Shown here: positions 47,372 to 56,991 of the stretch, in pieces
Layout: every line of letters begins with the position of its first letter
Position numbering within the stretch: position 1 is the stretch's first letter
From: Companilactobacillus versmoldensis DSM 14857 = KCTC 3814
Lineage (GTDB): Bacteria > Bacillota > Bacilli > Lactobacillales > Lactobacillaceae
NCBI RefSeq assembly: GCF_001434295.1
Contig: NZ_AZFA01000007.1
Span: 1-64,000, forward strand
Length of the DNA: 64,000 nt
Reading direction: 5' to 3'
Position numbers and translations under genes: made by a program
The notes under the pieces: generated by a model
The model's database searches: none
What the model saw: the letters and a program-made list of their open reading frames with translations, nothing else
Told to the model about the DNA's origin: nothing

Positions 47372-47386
47372 ACCAATTAAAATTGC

Positions 47387-48586
47387 TTAAATATGTTGAG
47401 CGGCTGTTGTCTTGCGATGAACTGAATCTGAGCTTTCTTTAAAGACTCTCTTGAGAACTTTGACTATAATAAAGTTCATTACAAAGACAAATGTGAAGGC
47501 GAAAACTACGGCAAATAATTGTAGTCCAAATTGTTTGAAGCCGCCTCCTTGAAGCAAACCGTTGTTAATGACGTTAGGATTGATGCCTTTAGTAGCAAAC
47601 AAGCCTGTAGCAAGTGATCCGATGATACCACTGATACCATGTGAACCCATGATGTCCATGCAATCATTGATGTGCCACTTGTATTTGAGAATATTGATGA
47701 AGTAATAGCTACCAGCTGCGGAAATTACACCGATGATCAATGAAGCTGGCAATGTGACGAAACCTGTGGCTGATGTGATACCAACTAATCCACAGATGAC
47801 TCCGGTACAAACACCGTTCATGCTGATCGACTTCTTGTAGTAATCTTCAAGCAAGGCGTATGTAATCATTGCAGCGATTGGAGCCATTGTTGTCGTAAAG
47901 AATGCTTCTAGACCTTGAGCACTGAGTGCTAGTGCACTGCCGGCGTTGAATCCATACCAGCCGATCCAGAGTAAAACGGTACCTAATAGAACGAAGAAGG
48001 CATTTCCATGTGCGTTCTCTTTTGCTTTAGCATCTTTTGCATGCTTTGAGATTGCAAAATTTGAAAGGATCAATGCTGTAACACCAGCATCAATGTGAAT
48101 AACCGTGCCACCAGCAAAATCAAGTACACCTAACTTTGCAAGGAATCCTGTACTGGACCAAACCATGTGTACTAATGGGTAGTATACTAAAACTGACCAA
48201 ATAGCAACGAACAAGACGATATATTTTGTTGATTTCTTCGTTGCAATCGAACCTAAAAATAGTCCTGGTGTTAAAATTGCGAACATCATTTGAAACAGGA
48301 TAAAAATAGTATTTGAAATATTTGTTTTTGGATATAAAGCCGTTAAATTAATTCCTGATAAGAATATATGTTTGAGATCACCAATGATCCCGAATTCGTT
48401 ACCTTCGAAAGATAATGGATATCCGACTACGAACCAGAGCAGTCCGACGACGCCGAACATCAAGAAAATTTCCAATAACATTTTAGTGGTGTCTTTTTGA
48501 GGTATAAATCCGCCATAGAAGACGGCAATTCCTGGAGTCATCACCCATACCAATAGGACTGACAGTATCATAAATGCACTATCCAT
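47387..48586 (-). CDS. amt: Ammonium transporter (Amt)
   Basis: 399 residues from ATG 48586 (AAAGGAG upstream). About 11 helices. AVFYGGFIPQKD, FAGGTVIHIDAGVTAL with the first pore histidine, and DIMGSHGISGIIG with the second. Conducts ammonium/ammonia across the membrane. No GlnK gene is adjacent, unusual for bacteria but common in lactobacilli. Confidence 0.93.
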   Translation of the reverse strand: MDSAFMILSVLLVWVMTPGIAVFYGGFIPQKDTTKMLLEIFLMFGVVGLLWFVVGYPLSFEGNEFGIIGDLKHIFLSGINLTALYPKTNISNTIFILFQMMFAILTPGLFLGSIATKKSTKYIVLFVAIWSVLVYYPLVHMVWSSTGFLAKLGVLDFAGGTVIHIDAGVTALILSNFAISKHAKDAKAKENAHGNAFFVLLGTVLLWIGWYGFNAGSALALSAQGLEAFFTTTMAPIAAMITYALLEDYYKKSISMNGVCTGVICGLVGITSATGFVTLPASLIIGVISAAGSYYFINILKYKWHINDCMDIMGSHGISGIIGSLATGLFATKGINPNVINNGLLQGGGFKQFGLQLFAVVFAFTFVFVMNFIIVKVLKRVFKESSDSVHRKTTAAQHI

Positions 48587-48730
48587 GTCCCTCATCTCCT
48601 TTAATATTAATTTTGTTTCGAAGTATAGCACCTTTTTCTGAGATGTATACCAATTAGTTTTCTGTAAACGTTACCTTTTTTTCATAAATTGATTTATAAT
48701 TAAACCAAATGCCATTAGGAGTGTGCCAAC

Positions 48731-49522
48731 ATGTCAATTGAAAAAAACAAGATTTGCGTCATTTGCGGACAACATTTTTCGGCCTCCGAAGGATTGTTTC
48801 TTCGTGATTTGAATGATCGCCTTAAACAACAGATCATGGCGGAAACTGATTTCGCGAAGAACTCATCATTTATCTGCTTAAAAGACCTCCAACATGTTAG
48901 AATCAAGAACATGCAAGCTGTTATTGATCAAGATCTCGATGTAGACCAAAGAATGAATTCTGAGCTTCAAAAAGAATTATCGAAGGATACTTATGTTATC
49001 CGAAACTTGAACGAAACTGTTAATGGTCAATTAACACGTGGTCAAAAAATGGCCGACGCTGTCGCTAAATTTGGTGGTAGCTGGGGGTTTATCATCACCT
49101 TCTGTATCGTCCTAGTCGTTTGGATGACAGTAAATGTCGTCCATCTTTTCGGGATCAATTTTGACCCATACCCATTCATCCTTTTAAATCTGTTCCTTAG
49201 CTGTGTGGCTGCGATTCAAGCTCCCATCATCATGATGAGCCAAAACCGTTCTGCTCAACGTGATCGTTTTGATGCCGAGAACGATTACCGGACCAACACT
49301 AAATCGGAGATGGAGATCCGTATCCTTCACAAGAAGATCGATCAAATGAATGAAGTCCAGTGGCCTCATATCCTTGATATCGAGAAATTGCAGATTGAAG
49401 TCATGGGCGAAATCGAAAATGAGATCCAAACTCTACGAACTGAACAAGAAAGACTTAAAGAAGGTTCACGAAATACCCGCCATCCATCACGGAATCGTGG
49501 TCATAATCGTGACCGCTACTAA
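48731..49522 (+). CDS. DUF1003-family membrane protein
   Basis: 263 residues. N-terminal CVICGQHF (CxxC), a helical linker, then the DUF1003 core: NGQLTRGQKMADAVAKFGGSWGFI, two membrane helices and the conserved SQNRSAQRDRFDAENDY. A charged coiled segment and a basic Arg/His tail end the protein. Function unknown. Confidence 0.88.
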   Translation: MSIEKNKICVICGQHFSASEGLFLRDLNDRLKQQIMAETDFAKNSSFICLKDLQHVRIKNMQAVIDQDLDVDQRMNSELQKELSKDTYVIRNLNETVNGQLTRGQKMADAVAKFGGSWGFIITFCIVLVVWMTVNVVHLFGINFDPYPFILLNLFLSCVAAIQAPIIMMSQNRSAQRDRFDAENDYRTNTKSEMEIRILHKKIDQMNEVQWPHILDIEKLQIEVMGEIENEIQTLRTEQERLKEGSRNTRHPSRNRGHNRDRY

Positions 49523-49697
49523 TTTTTCGAACCAGATAAGACAAAATATTTCTCTGGTTATGGAGAGTATATGACCGGTCACTGATGAATACAAAAGAAA
49601 AGTATTGAAATTTTACAAATTTATTTTTTTATTTTTTGCACATCTATTTGGATAAAATTAACTTACTAATTTTGAAATTATTATCTCAGACATACTA

Positions 49698-49736
49698 AAA
49701 GGGTCGTCAATTTTGAAAATTGACGACCCTTTATTT
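49698..49736. terminator. Bidirectional terminator
   Basis: A nearly closed 17-bp palindrome, AAAGGGTCGTCAATTTT g with its exact complement. Between DUF1003 and the convergent pncA gene. Confidence 0.92.
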
Positions 49737-49743
49737 TGGGTAA

Positions 49744-50301
49744 TTATTTCACCACTTTAGCTCCGAGGACATTTTCGAAATGGTCCAATGCCCAATCATG
49801 TCCAGCTTGATTGAACGAAGCCACAGCTGACTTATGAATAACTAAGTTATAGCAAAGATTATAAGCATCAACAGCAGTGTGCAGAACACAAATATCAGTG
49901 CAGACACCAACTAAATGGATCGTATCGACATCGCGTTCACGCAGGCGTAGGTCAAGATCTGTCCCTGCAAAAGCACTATAACGAGTCTTATCAAATTGCT
50001 TTACTGTATCCTTACCAGAATTCTCTTGGAACCATTTGCCAGTTTCACCGTATAATTCCCTACCCCAAGTGTCACGAACGTTGTGAGCTGGGAACAGCTT
50101 CGTTTCAGGATGATAGTGATCAAATGGACGATGGACATCAGTTGGTAACCAGACCCAATCGCCATCCTTTTTCATATTGTCAGCAATCTTAACAATATTT
50201 TTGTCAATTGCTTGACCAGGTTCTCCGCACGTTAAGGCACCCTTATCCGCAACAAAGTAATTAGTATAATCAATAATCAGTAAAGCTTGATGTGAAGCCA
50301 T
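49744..50301 (-). CDS. pncA: Nicotinamidase (isochorismatase-family cysteine hydrolase)
   Basis: 185 residues. LLIIDYTNYFV with catalytic Asp11, DVHRPFDHYHPE for the metal site, DKTRYSAF with the catalytic lysine, and VGVCTDICVLHTA with the nucleophile Cys. The combination fits PncA, which hydrolyses nicotinamide to nicotinate in NAD salvage. Monocistronic. Confidence 0.9.
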   Translation of the reverse strand: MASHQALLIIDYTNYFVADKGALTCGEPGQAIDKNIVKIADNMKKDGDWVWLPTDVHRPFDHYHPETKLFPAHNVRDTWGRELYGETGKWFQENSGKDTVKQFDKTRYSAFAGTDLDLRLRERDVDTIHLVGVCTDICVLHTAVDAYNLCYNLVIHKSAVASFNQAGHDWALDHFENVLGAKVVK

Positions 50302-50472
50302 TATTCATACCCGCTTTCTGGAACTTATTTGTTAAGTAAATTATTACTAGAAAAACAGATTGTGTCAAATATATAAGTATCATGGGCCGTTATTTTCACA
50401 ATACTTATTGCTACTTAATGAAACGCCAAGATGCTAAAGTACAGGTGATTTTAGCTGTAAGGAGCAATAATC

Positions 50473-53400
50473 ATGACTAAACGAGAAGAACCATACAACG
50501 TCGGCCTCGATATTGGTAGCAGCTCTGTTGGCTGGGCTGTGGTCGACAATAATTATCATTTATTGAACATTAAAAAAAATAATCTCTGGGGCGCGCGCTT
50601 ATTTAAAGAAGCAGAGACCGCTCAAGTTACCAGAGGTCATCGTTCAATGAGACGTCGTTATCGAAGAAGAAGAAATCGTTTAAATTGGCTGGATGAATTA
50701 TTCGCAGATGAACTAGCTAAAATAGATCCTTCATTTTTATTACGAATGAAAAATTCTTGGGTCTCTAAAAAAGAATCCACTCGTAAACGTGACCCTTACA
50801 ATTTATTCATTGATGAGAAATATAATGATGTGGATTATTTCAATCAATATCCAACGATATTCCATCTTCGTAAGGAATTGATCACTGAAGATAAGAAGGT
50901 CGATATCAGACTAATTTATTTAGCAATCCACAATATTATCAAGTACCGTGGTAACTTCACTCTTGAAAATCAAAATTTTGATATTTCTCAATTAAGCAGT
51001 AATTTTTCACAACAAATCAGTGACTTTTTTGCTTTGTTTAGTGATTTTGGAGTCATCATGCCTGAAGATTTCGATCCCGACAAAATCAGTGATATTTTAC
51101 TGAATCCCAATCTTTCACCTTCGGGAAAAGTTTCTGAGGCAATAGCAACTATCTCTCCAAAAACTAACGTAAAAGCCAAAATAAAAATTATTTTATTATT
51201 ACTTGTTGGTAACAACGGTGATTTGAAAAAATTATTTGATTTAGAAACAACTGAAAAAATAGCTGTTAAATTATCATCTCGACATATCGACAGTGAATTG
51301 CCAATCATTTTATCAGAACTGAATGAGCAACAAGAAAATATTATTACCATTGCCAATTCTATTTTTGGTTCAATCATTCTAAAGGACTTTCTTGGCGATG
51401 AGACCTCAATCAGTGCGGCAAAAGTAATCAGTTTTGAAGATCATAAACAAGATCTTCAAAAACTGAAAACTATGTGGCGCGAGACTTCTAACAAAGAAGC
51501 AGTCAAAGCTGGTAAAAAAGCTTATGAAGATTATATTGGTCATGAGGACTCTGAAACTTTTTACAAAAAAATCAAGAAATTTTTGGAGAAAGCTCAACCT
51601 GTTGATCTTGCAAATAAGGCACTGGCAGAAATTGAATTGGAAAATTATCTACCCAAACAACGGAACCGAAATAATACAGTTATACCTTACCAACTCAACG
51701 AAAACGAGTTGATTGCCATTCTAGACCACCAAGAAAAATATTATCCTTTCTTAAAAGAAAATCGTGACAAGATACTTTCCTTGCTCACATTTCGAATTCC
51801 TTACTACGTTGGGCCATTACAAGACTCTAACAACAATCGTTTTTCTTGGATGACCCGTAAAGCAAGTGGTGCAATAAGACCTTGGAATTTTTCTGAGAAG
51901 GTCAACGTTGAACAATCTTCAAATGATTTCATCAAACGGATGCGTTCGACCGATACTTATTTGATCGGCGAGCCAGTTCTACCGAAGAAAAGCTTGATCT
52001 ATCAGTGCTATGAGGTTCTATCTGAATTGAACAACACCCGTGTAAAGGATGGCAGTAGCAATCCTAAACGCTTAGATGTCACAATTAAGCAACGCATTTA
52101 CAATGAAATATTTAAGAATCAAAAATCAGTTTCAGTTAAGGTATTGCAAAACTGGCTGATAAAAGAAAGCTATTTTAAATCACCAGAAATCTCTGGTTTA
52201 GCTGACAAAAAGAAGTATTTATCATCTCTTTCGACCTACATTGATTTCAAGAAAATTTTTGGACAGAGGTTTGTTGATGACCCCGTCAATTCGCCGCAAT
52301 TGGAAGAATTAGCAGAATGGTTAACACTCTTTGAAGATAAGAAGATTCTGTTAATCAAATTGCAAAACTCTAAATACTCTTATGATCAAGCCACTATCAA
52401 TAAATTATCGACGATGCGGTATCAAGGTACTGGAAAACTTTCAAAAAAATTATTAGTAGATTTGAAGACTACTAAAAAGTCAATTGGCAAAAGTGGCGCT
52501 GAATCTCTTTCCATACTGGATTTGATGTGGTCGACTAAAGATAATTTCATGCAAATCATCCACGATGCAGATTATACTTTTGAGCAACAAATTAAAGAAT
52601 TCAACTATGATACGGAAGATGAGCTGACGCCTTTGGAAAAAGTGGCCAATTTACATGGCTCACCTGCTTTGAAACGGGGATTGAATCAATCGATCAAGGT
52701 TGTCGCAGACATCGTCAAATTTATGGGCCACGATCCAGAAAAAATCTTTATTGAATTCACTCGTTCTGATGACTTCAGCAAGTTGACTATTTCTAGATAC
52801 CGTCGGATCAAAAAGCAGTATCTAGAAATTGCCAAGGCAATCAAAAAAATACCAGCAGAATTTAAAGACATCAAGGAATATCAAACTCAACTTGAGGAAA
52901 ATAAAGGCAAGTTGGCAAGTGAAAGACTGATGCTATACTTCCTGCAATGTGGTCATAGTTTGTACAGTAATAAGCCGATTGATTTAAATATGATCAATAG
53001 TTCTAAGTATCATGTAGATCATATCTTGCCACAATCTTACATTAAAGATGACTCTCTTGAGAATAAGGCTTTGGTCTTAGCTTCAGAAAATGAAAATAAG
53101 ATCGACAACATGCTGATCAGTCATGACATCATTGCTACTAACTTACCACGCTGGCAGGCTTTGAAAGACCAGAATTTGATGGGATCCAAAAAATTTGCTG
53201 ATTTGACAAGAACAACCGTGACTGAAAACCAGAAAAAAGGATTTATTCAAAGACAGCTAGTCCAGACTTCCCAAATCGTTAAAAATATCACACTGATTTT
53301 AAATGATCTTTATAAAAATACTAGCTGTATTGAAACTCGAGCTACTCTCTCAAGCGAATTTAGGAAAGCCTTTAGTAATTTCGACGAAACTACTTATCAT

Positions 53401-54516
53401 TATCAATTTCCTGAATTTGTTAAAAATCGAGATGTCAATGATTTTCATCATGCTCAAGATGCTTTTCTCGCTTGTGTTATCGGTGAATATCAACTAAAAA
53501 AGTATCCTAAAGATAATTTACGATTAGTCTATGACCAATATTCAAAGTTTCTCGATTCACTAAAAAAAGACACCCGCAAAAAAAATGGACGGATGCCAAG
53601 ATACACTCAAAATGGGTTTATTATTGGATCAATGTTTAACGGTAAGACCTACGTTGATGACAACGGTGAAATTATTTGGGATCAAAAAATCAAGGAGTCC
53701 ATTCGTAAGACCTTTAATTATCATCAATTCAATGTCGTCAGACAAACCATTGAACAGCATGGAAAACTTTTCAACGACACTATCCAACCACACAGTGACA
53801 GGTATAAATTGATTCCATTGAAGACCAATCGTGACCCAGCTATTTACGGTGGATACAATAACGATAACAATGCCTATTCTGTTGTGCTGGATGTTGATGG
53901 TAAGAAAAAAATAAACGGCATTCCTATTAGAATTGCTAACCAACTCAAATCTGATGAACTTGATCTAAGCAGTTGGCTTGAAAATAATATCAAACACAAA
54001 AAACCAATGACTATTTTAATTGATAAAGTCCCAAAGTATCAACGAATTATCAATGAAGAAACAGGTGACCTATTGATTACTTCTGCAAACGAAGTAATCA
54101 ACAACGTACAGTTGTTCCTACCAAGTATGTACACCGCATTAATCAGTTTATTAGATTCGACAAAAACTGAAATGTATTCAAAACTTTTAAGTAACTATGA
54201 AGCAAACATTTTAATAGATATTTACGATTATCTACTGACTAAATTGAAAAATAACTACCCACTTTATCGAAAGGAGTGGGCCAAACTAGCTGAACATCGT
54301 GATGACTTTATTGAATCTGATCTGGTAACGCAAGCCAGTACTCTGCAACAGTTAATCAAGTTTATGCATGCTGATCCTTCAAATGTTAATTTAAAATTTG
54401 GTAATTTTAAAGGCAACCGTTTTGGTCGTAAAAATGGCAATATTAAACTGTCAAAAACTGATTTTATTTATGAATCACCAACCGGATTATTTAAATCAAT
54501 TAAACATATCGACTAA
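50473..54516 (+). CDS. cas9: Cas9 endonuclease, type II-A
   Basis: 1347 residues, AAGGAG upstream. RuvC-I GLDIGSSSVGW with Asp13; Arg-rich bridge helix at about 55-80 (RGHRSMRRRYRRRRNRL); RuvC-II IFIEFTR with Glu761; HNH VDHILPQSY with Asp849, His850 and Asn873; RuvC-III HHAQDAF with His993 and Asp996. All catalytic residues are present, so it should cleave. The C-terminal PAM-interacting part is typical in size, but its PAM cannot be read. First gene of cas9-cas1-cas2-csn2. No frame damage is seen here, in contrast to other genes of this window. Confidence 0.97.
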   Translation: MTKREEPYNVGLDIGSSSVGWAVVDNNYHLLNIKKNNLWGARLFKEAETAQVTRGHRSMRRRYRRRRNRLNWLDELFADELAKIDPSFLLRMKNSWVSKKESTRKRDPYNLFIDEKYNDVDYFNQYPTIFHLRKELITEDKKVDIRLIYLAIHNIIKYRGNFTLENQNFDISQLSSNFSQQISDFFALFSDFGVIMPEDFDPDKISDILLNPNLSPSGKVSEAIATISPKTNVKAKIKIILLLLVGNNGDLKKLFDLETTEKIAVKLSSRHIDSELPIILSELNEQQENIITIANSIFGSIILKDFLGDETSISAAKVISFEDHKQDLQKLKTMWRETSNKEAVKAGKKAYEDYIGHEDSETFYKKIKKFLEKAQPVDLANKALAEIELENYLPKQRNRNNTVIPYQLNENELIAILDHQEKYYPFLKENRDKILSLLTFRIPYYVGPLQDSNNNRFSWMTRKASGAIRPWNFSEKVNVEQSSNDFIKRMRSTDTYLIGEPVLPKKSLIYQCYEVLSELNNTRVKDGSSNPKRLDVTIKQRIYNEIFKNQKSVSVKVLQNWLIKESYFKSPEISGLADKKKYLSSLSTYIDFKKIFGQRFVDDPVNSPQLEELAEWLTLFEDKKILLIKLQNSKYSYDQATINKLSTMRYQGTGKLSKKLLVDLKTTKKSIGKSGAESLSILDLMWSTKDNFMQIIHDADYTFEQQIKEFNYDTEDELTPLEKVANLHGSPALKRGLNQSIKVVADIVKFMGHDPEKIFIEFTRSDDFSKLTISRYRRIKKQYLEIAKAIKKIPAEFKDIKEYQTQLEENKGKLASERLMLYFLQCGHSLYSNKPIDLNMINSSKYHVDHILPQSYIKDDSLENKALVLASENENKIDNMLISHDIIATNLPRWQALKDQNLMGSKKFADLTRTTVTENQKKGFIQRQLVQTSQIVKNITLILNDLYKNTSCIETRATLSSEFRKAFSNFDETTYHYQFPEFVKNRDVNDFHHAQDAFLACVIGEYQLKKYPKDNLRLVYDQYSKFLDSLKKDTRKKNGRMPRYTQNGFIIGSMFNGKTYVDDNGEIIWDQKIKESIRKTFNYHQFNVVRQTIEQHGKLFNDTIQPHSDRYKLIPLKTNRDPAIYGGYNNDNNAYSVVLDVDGKKKINGIPIRIANQLKSDELDLSSWLENNIKHKKPMTILIDKVPKYQRIINEETGDLLITSANEVINNVQLFLPSMYTALISLLDSTKTEMYSKLLSNYEANILIDIYDYLLTKLKNNYPLYRKEWAKLAEHRDDFIESDLVTQASTLQQLIKFMHADPSNVNLKFGNFKGNRFGRKNGNIKLSKTDFIYESPTGLFKSIKHID

Positions 54517-54523
54517 AAATTCA

Positions 54524-54620
54524 GAGCAAAAAAATAGGCCCCATTGGGCCCAATCAAAATGATCGATTTACTTTAATGTTGATTTTAATTCTCTAAGTCA
54601 TCTCAATTACTTAGAACATT
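54524..54620 (-). ncRNA. tracrRNA: tracrRNA
   Basis: The plus strand at 54581-54617 is a degenerate copy of the CRISPR repeat (CTAAGTCATCTCAATTACTT is identical), so a minus-strand transcript would pair with crRNA. After the anti-repeat the transcript has a nexus-type hairpin CGATCA-ttt-TGATTG and a terminator hairpin GGCCC-aatg-GGGCC followed by TATTTTTTT. A promoter TTGCAT-17-TATTCT is visible on minus (54647-54652 and 54624-54629). It sits between cas9 and cas1, opposite to both. Confidence 0.88.
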
Positions 54621-54674
54621 GTCAGAATATCTTGTTACGCACAATAATGCAAGAAGTCTGTTGGAGGAAATACC

Positions 54675-55550
54675 ATGGGTTGGCGTACGATTTATATTAC
54701 CCAAAAATCAAAATTATCCTACAAATCAAATAATTTATTGATTCAAACTAATACTGACGTGACACAAATCTCTTTTCATCAGATTGGAACTATTATTATC
54801 GCTACTACTCAGTCAGTTATCACAGGTTACCTGATTGCCAAGCTTGTTGAAAATAATATCAAAGTTATCTTTTGCGCTGCAGATCATAATCCCTGTGCTG
54901 AATTGAGCGGCTATTATAATAACGTCAATCAAAATAAAAATATTGAACAACAAATATCTTGGTCGATCACCAAAAAACAGCAATTGTGGACTAAGATTGC
55001 GTCCAATAAAATTGATAATCAGATTCAAATCCTCAAGAATAATCAGAAAGAATACACTGATTTAATATTGGAAAAGGACCATCTACTTGAAAACGATGAG
55101 TCCAACCGCGAGGCAGTAATCGCCAGAAAATATTTCTCAAGAATCTTTGGTGGTGAATATACTCGCGGTGAGGAAAATAATCTCAATGCTATGTTGAATT
55201 ATGGTTACACGATTCTCTTGTCAGCAACTAACCAGGAAATAGCATCGGCTGGTTATTTAACTCAACTAGGGATCCATCATCATAGCCTTTTGAACGATTT
55301 CAATCTATCGAGTGACTTGATGGAGCCCTTCCGGCAGTTTATCGATGTGAAGGTGATAGAAAAACAGGAATATAACTTTGATGAATACATTAAATTTGAA
55401 TTAATCGACGTTTTGAACCAGGAGATCCATTACGCTGGAAAAACGTTTATCTTAAGAAATGCTCTCGCTAAGCATGTTCGTGACTGTTTGAAATATTTAA
55501 ACAACGAAAATATTACTATGAATAGGATAATTTTAAATGATGAGGTATAG
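54675..55550 (+). CDS. cas1: CRISPR-associated endonuclease Cas1
   Basis: 291 residues, GGAGG site. Type II Cas1: MGWRTIYITQKSKLSYK start, Glu146 in SNREAVIARKYF, a His in GIHHHS (201-203) and the acidic patch DLMEPFR (Asp214, Glu217). Forms the Cas1-Cas2 integrase that inserts spacers. Confidence 0.95.
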   Translation: MGWRTIYITQKSKLSYKSNNLLIQTNTDVTQISFHQIGTIIIATTQSVITGYLIAKLVENNIKVIFCAADHNPCAELSGYYNNVNQNKNIEQQISWSITKKQQLWTKIASNKIDNQIQILKNNQKEYTDLILEKDHLLENDESNREAVIARKYFSRIFGGEYTRGEENNLNAMLNYGYTILLSATNQEIASAGYLTQLGIHHHSLLNDFNLSSDLMEPFRQFIDVKVIEKQEYNFDEYIKFELIDVLNQEIHYAGKTFILRNALAKHVRDCLKYLNNENITMNRIILNDEV

Positions 55551-55860
55551 AGTCATGCGCCTAATTGTTATGTTCGATTTACCTACACTTTCTGCGAGTG
55601 ATCGACGAAACTATCGTCAGTTCAGAAAACATTTACTTCAAGACGGATTTCTTATGATGCAAGAATCTATTTATACTTGCATCTTAATTGATCGTCAAGC
55701 AGCTAATTTGCTCGAGAAAAAAATTTCATTATATGCTCCCCAAAAAGGGTTGATTCAAACAATGATTGTGACCGAAAAGCAATACACTGCTATCAATTAC
55801 ATTTCTGGTGCCAGTAACAACAATATTAATGATAAATTTGAAAGGTTAACTGTGATATGA
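55537..55860 (+). CDS. cas2: CRISPR-associated protein Cas2
   Basis: 107 residues. Start at 55537 (or the ATG at 55540) overlaps cas1 by about 14 bp. The start MMRYRVMRLIVMFDLPT parallels the Streptococcus Cas2 start, so I prefer it over the ATG at 55555. MFDLPT holds the conserved Asp. Structural partner of Cas1 in the integrase. Confidence 0.93.
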   Translation: MMRYRVMRLIVMFDLPTLSASDRRNYRQFRKHLLQDGFLMMQESIYTCILIDRQAANLLEKKISLYAPQKGLIQTMIVTEKQYTAINYISGASNNNINDKFERLTVI

Positions 55861-56567
55861 GCAGTCAAAATTCCTTAACCATCTTTCCCTATTCTCCATT
55901 CAAACTTGATTGGGGAATCAACGAGATCAATTTTCAAAATAACTCCGAATTTTCCAGTTTACTGTTTCACTTGCATAAGCTGAATAATAAGGAAATCTTA
56001 TTAGATGACGAAGAAAATTTCGTTCAGTTTTACACTGCTAAAAATCTCGATACTAGCTCCTTAAAAAATTTGGAGATAATTGGAGATTTAAACTCCTTTA
56101 GTATTAATACTACGCAAAATTTGAAGAAAGTTTTTAAAAAAATCAGCCAAGATTCTTTACTAGAATTCAATGACCAAATCGAATCATTGAATAACCAAAT
56201 CAACGGTCTGATTTTTGATACAACTAGCAGATTTGACGGTCAACTTAGTTATGATACTTATGCAAATTTCGAGAATCTGCTCAAATTAAAACTTTTGAAG
56301 TTTAATGAATATGGATGGACCAACTTCTATGATAAAATCTTGGACGTAATAAATTTCTTCAATGAATTCACCGACAAACATCTGCTGATTACTTATAATT
56401 TGCACAATTTGTTGGATTATAAACAGCGTAATGAACTCAATCAGTACCTTAACTCTGCCGAGATTTCTCTCGTCAGTTTTGAGTCAATTAAATTTGATTT
56501 AAACATGGGGAAAATCAACCATCGGATATTTAATATTGATGAAGATCACATCCGCTTCGATTATTAG
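55857..56567 (+). CDS. csn2: Csn2, type II-A adaptation protein
   Basis: 236 residues, ATGA overlap with cas2. N-terminal PYSPFKLDWGINEINFQN and the later LITYNLHNLLDYKQRNEL are Csn2-like, with an acidic helical centre. Csn2 is a tetrameric ring that binds DNA ends and works with Cas9, Cas1 and Cas2 in spacer capture. Its presence defines subtype II-A. Confidence 0.9.
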   Translation: MSSQNSLTIFPYSPFKLDWGINEINFQNNSEFSSLLFHLHKLNNKEILLDDEENFVQFYTAKNLDTSSLKNLEIIGDLNSFSINTTQNLKKVFKKISQDSLLEFNDQIESLNNQINGLIFDTTSRFDGQLSYDTYANFENLLKLKLLKFNEYGWTNFYDKILDVINFFNEFTDKHLLITYNLHNLLDYKQRNELNQYLNSAEISLVSFESIKFDLNMGKINHRIFNIDEDHIRFDY

Positions 56568-56648
56568 AAAACCTAATTTAAATACTTAGTATCAATTTGT
56601 ATTTAATTTAGCAATACCGTGGTTGTAGGATTAATATGGCTTAGGATA
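56568..56648 (+). promoter_or_regulatory. CRISPR leader
   Basis: 81 bp of AT-rich sequence between csn2 and the first repeat. It should carry the crRNA promoter and the leader-end signal for integration; ATTAATATGG near 56630 is a possible -10. The well-known ATTTGAG leader end of streptococci is absent. Confidence 0.5.
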
Positions 56649-56882
56649 GTTTTAGATCTAAGTCATCTCAATTACTTAAGAGCCACAAGAAATATTTAAA
56701 TATCCCAGACCGATGTTTTAGATTCAAGTCATCTCAATTACTTAAGAGCCGCCATCTGCCTTATACAGTTGTACCCCGCTGTTTTAGATCTAAGTCATCT
56801 CAATTATTTAAGAACCCTGGTTACACCAGCAGTTTACGAAGATTTAGTTTTAGATCTAAGTCATCTCAATTACTTAAGAACC
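56649..56882 (+). CRISPR. CRISPR array, 4 repeats and 3 spacers
   Basis: 36-bp repeats beginning GTTTTAGATCTAAGTCATCT at 56649, 56715, 56781 and 56847, with three 30-bp spacers. The repeats are not identical: repeats 1 and 2 end AAGAGCC, 3 and 4 end AAGAACC; repeat 2 has GATTCAAG and repeat 3 ATTATTTAAG. Orientation follows csn2 and the leader. The array is very short for a locus with a full adaptation module. Confidence 0.95.
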
Positions 56883-56925
56883 TGAGTATTTTAATAACAC
56901 AATCATATCTATCTCTAAATACAAA

Positions 56926-56991
56926 AAAAGCCAGCATTGTTTTTAATGCTAGTTACAAAAAAAGATACTGAATCCAATGGATTCGGTATCT
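56926..56991 (-). terminator. Tandem terminators after the hydrolase gene
   Basis: First hairpin 56963-56991 (13-bp stem AGATACTGAATCC with its complement) with a T run on minus; second AGCATT/AATGCT stem at about 56932-56952 with seven Ts on minus. The first overlaps the hydrolase stop codon. Confidence 0.85.

Noticed and set aside
54581-54617. Degenerate repeat as a fifth CRISPR repeat
   Set aside because: It is isolated, followed on the minus strand by nexus and terminator hairpins, so it is the tracrRNA anti-repeat.
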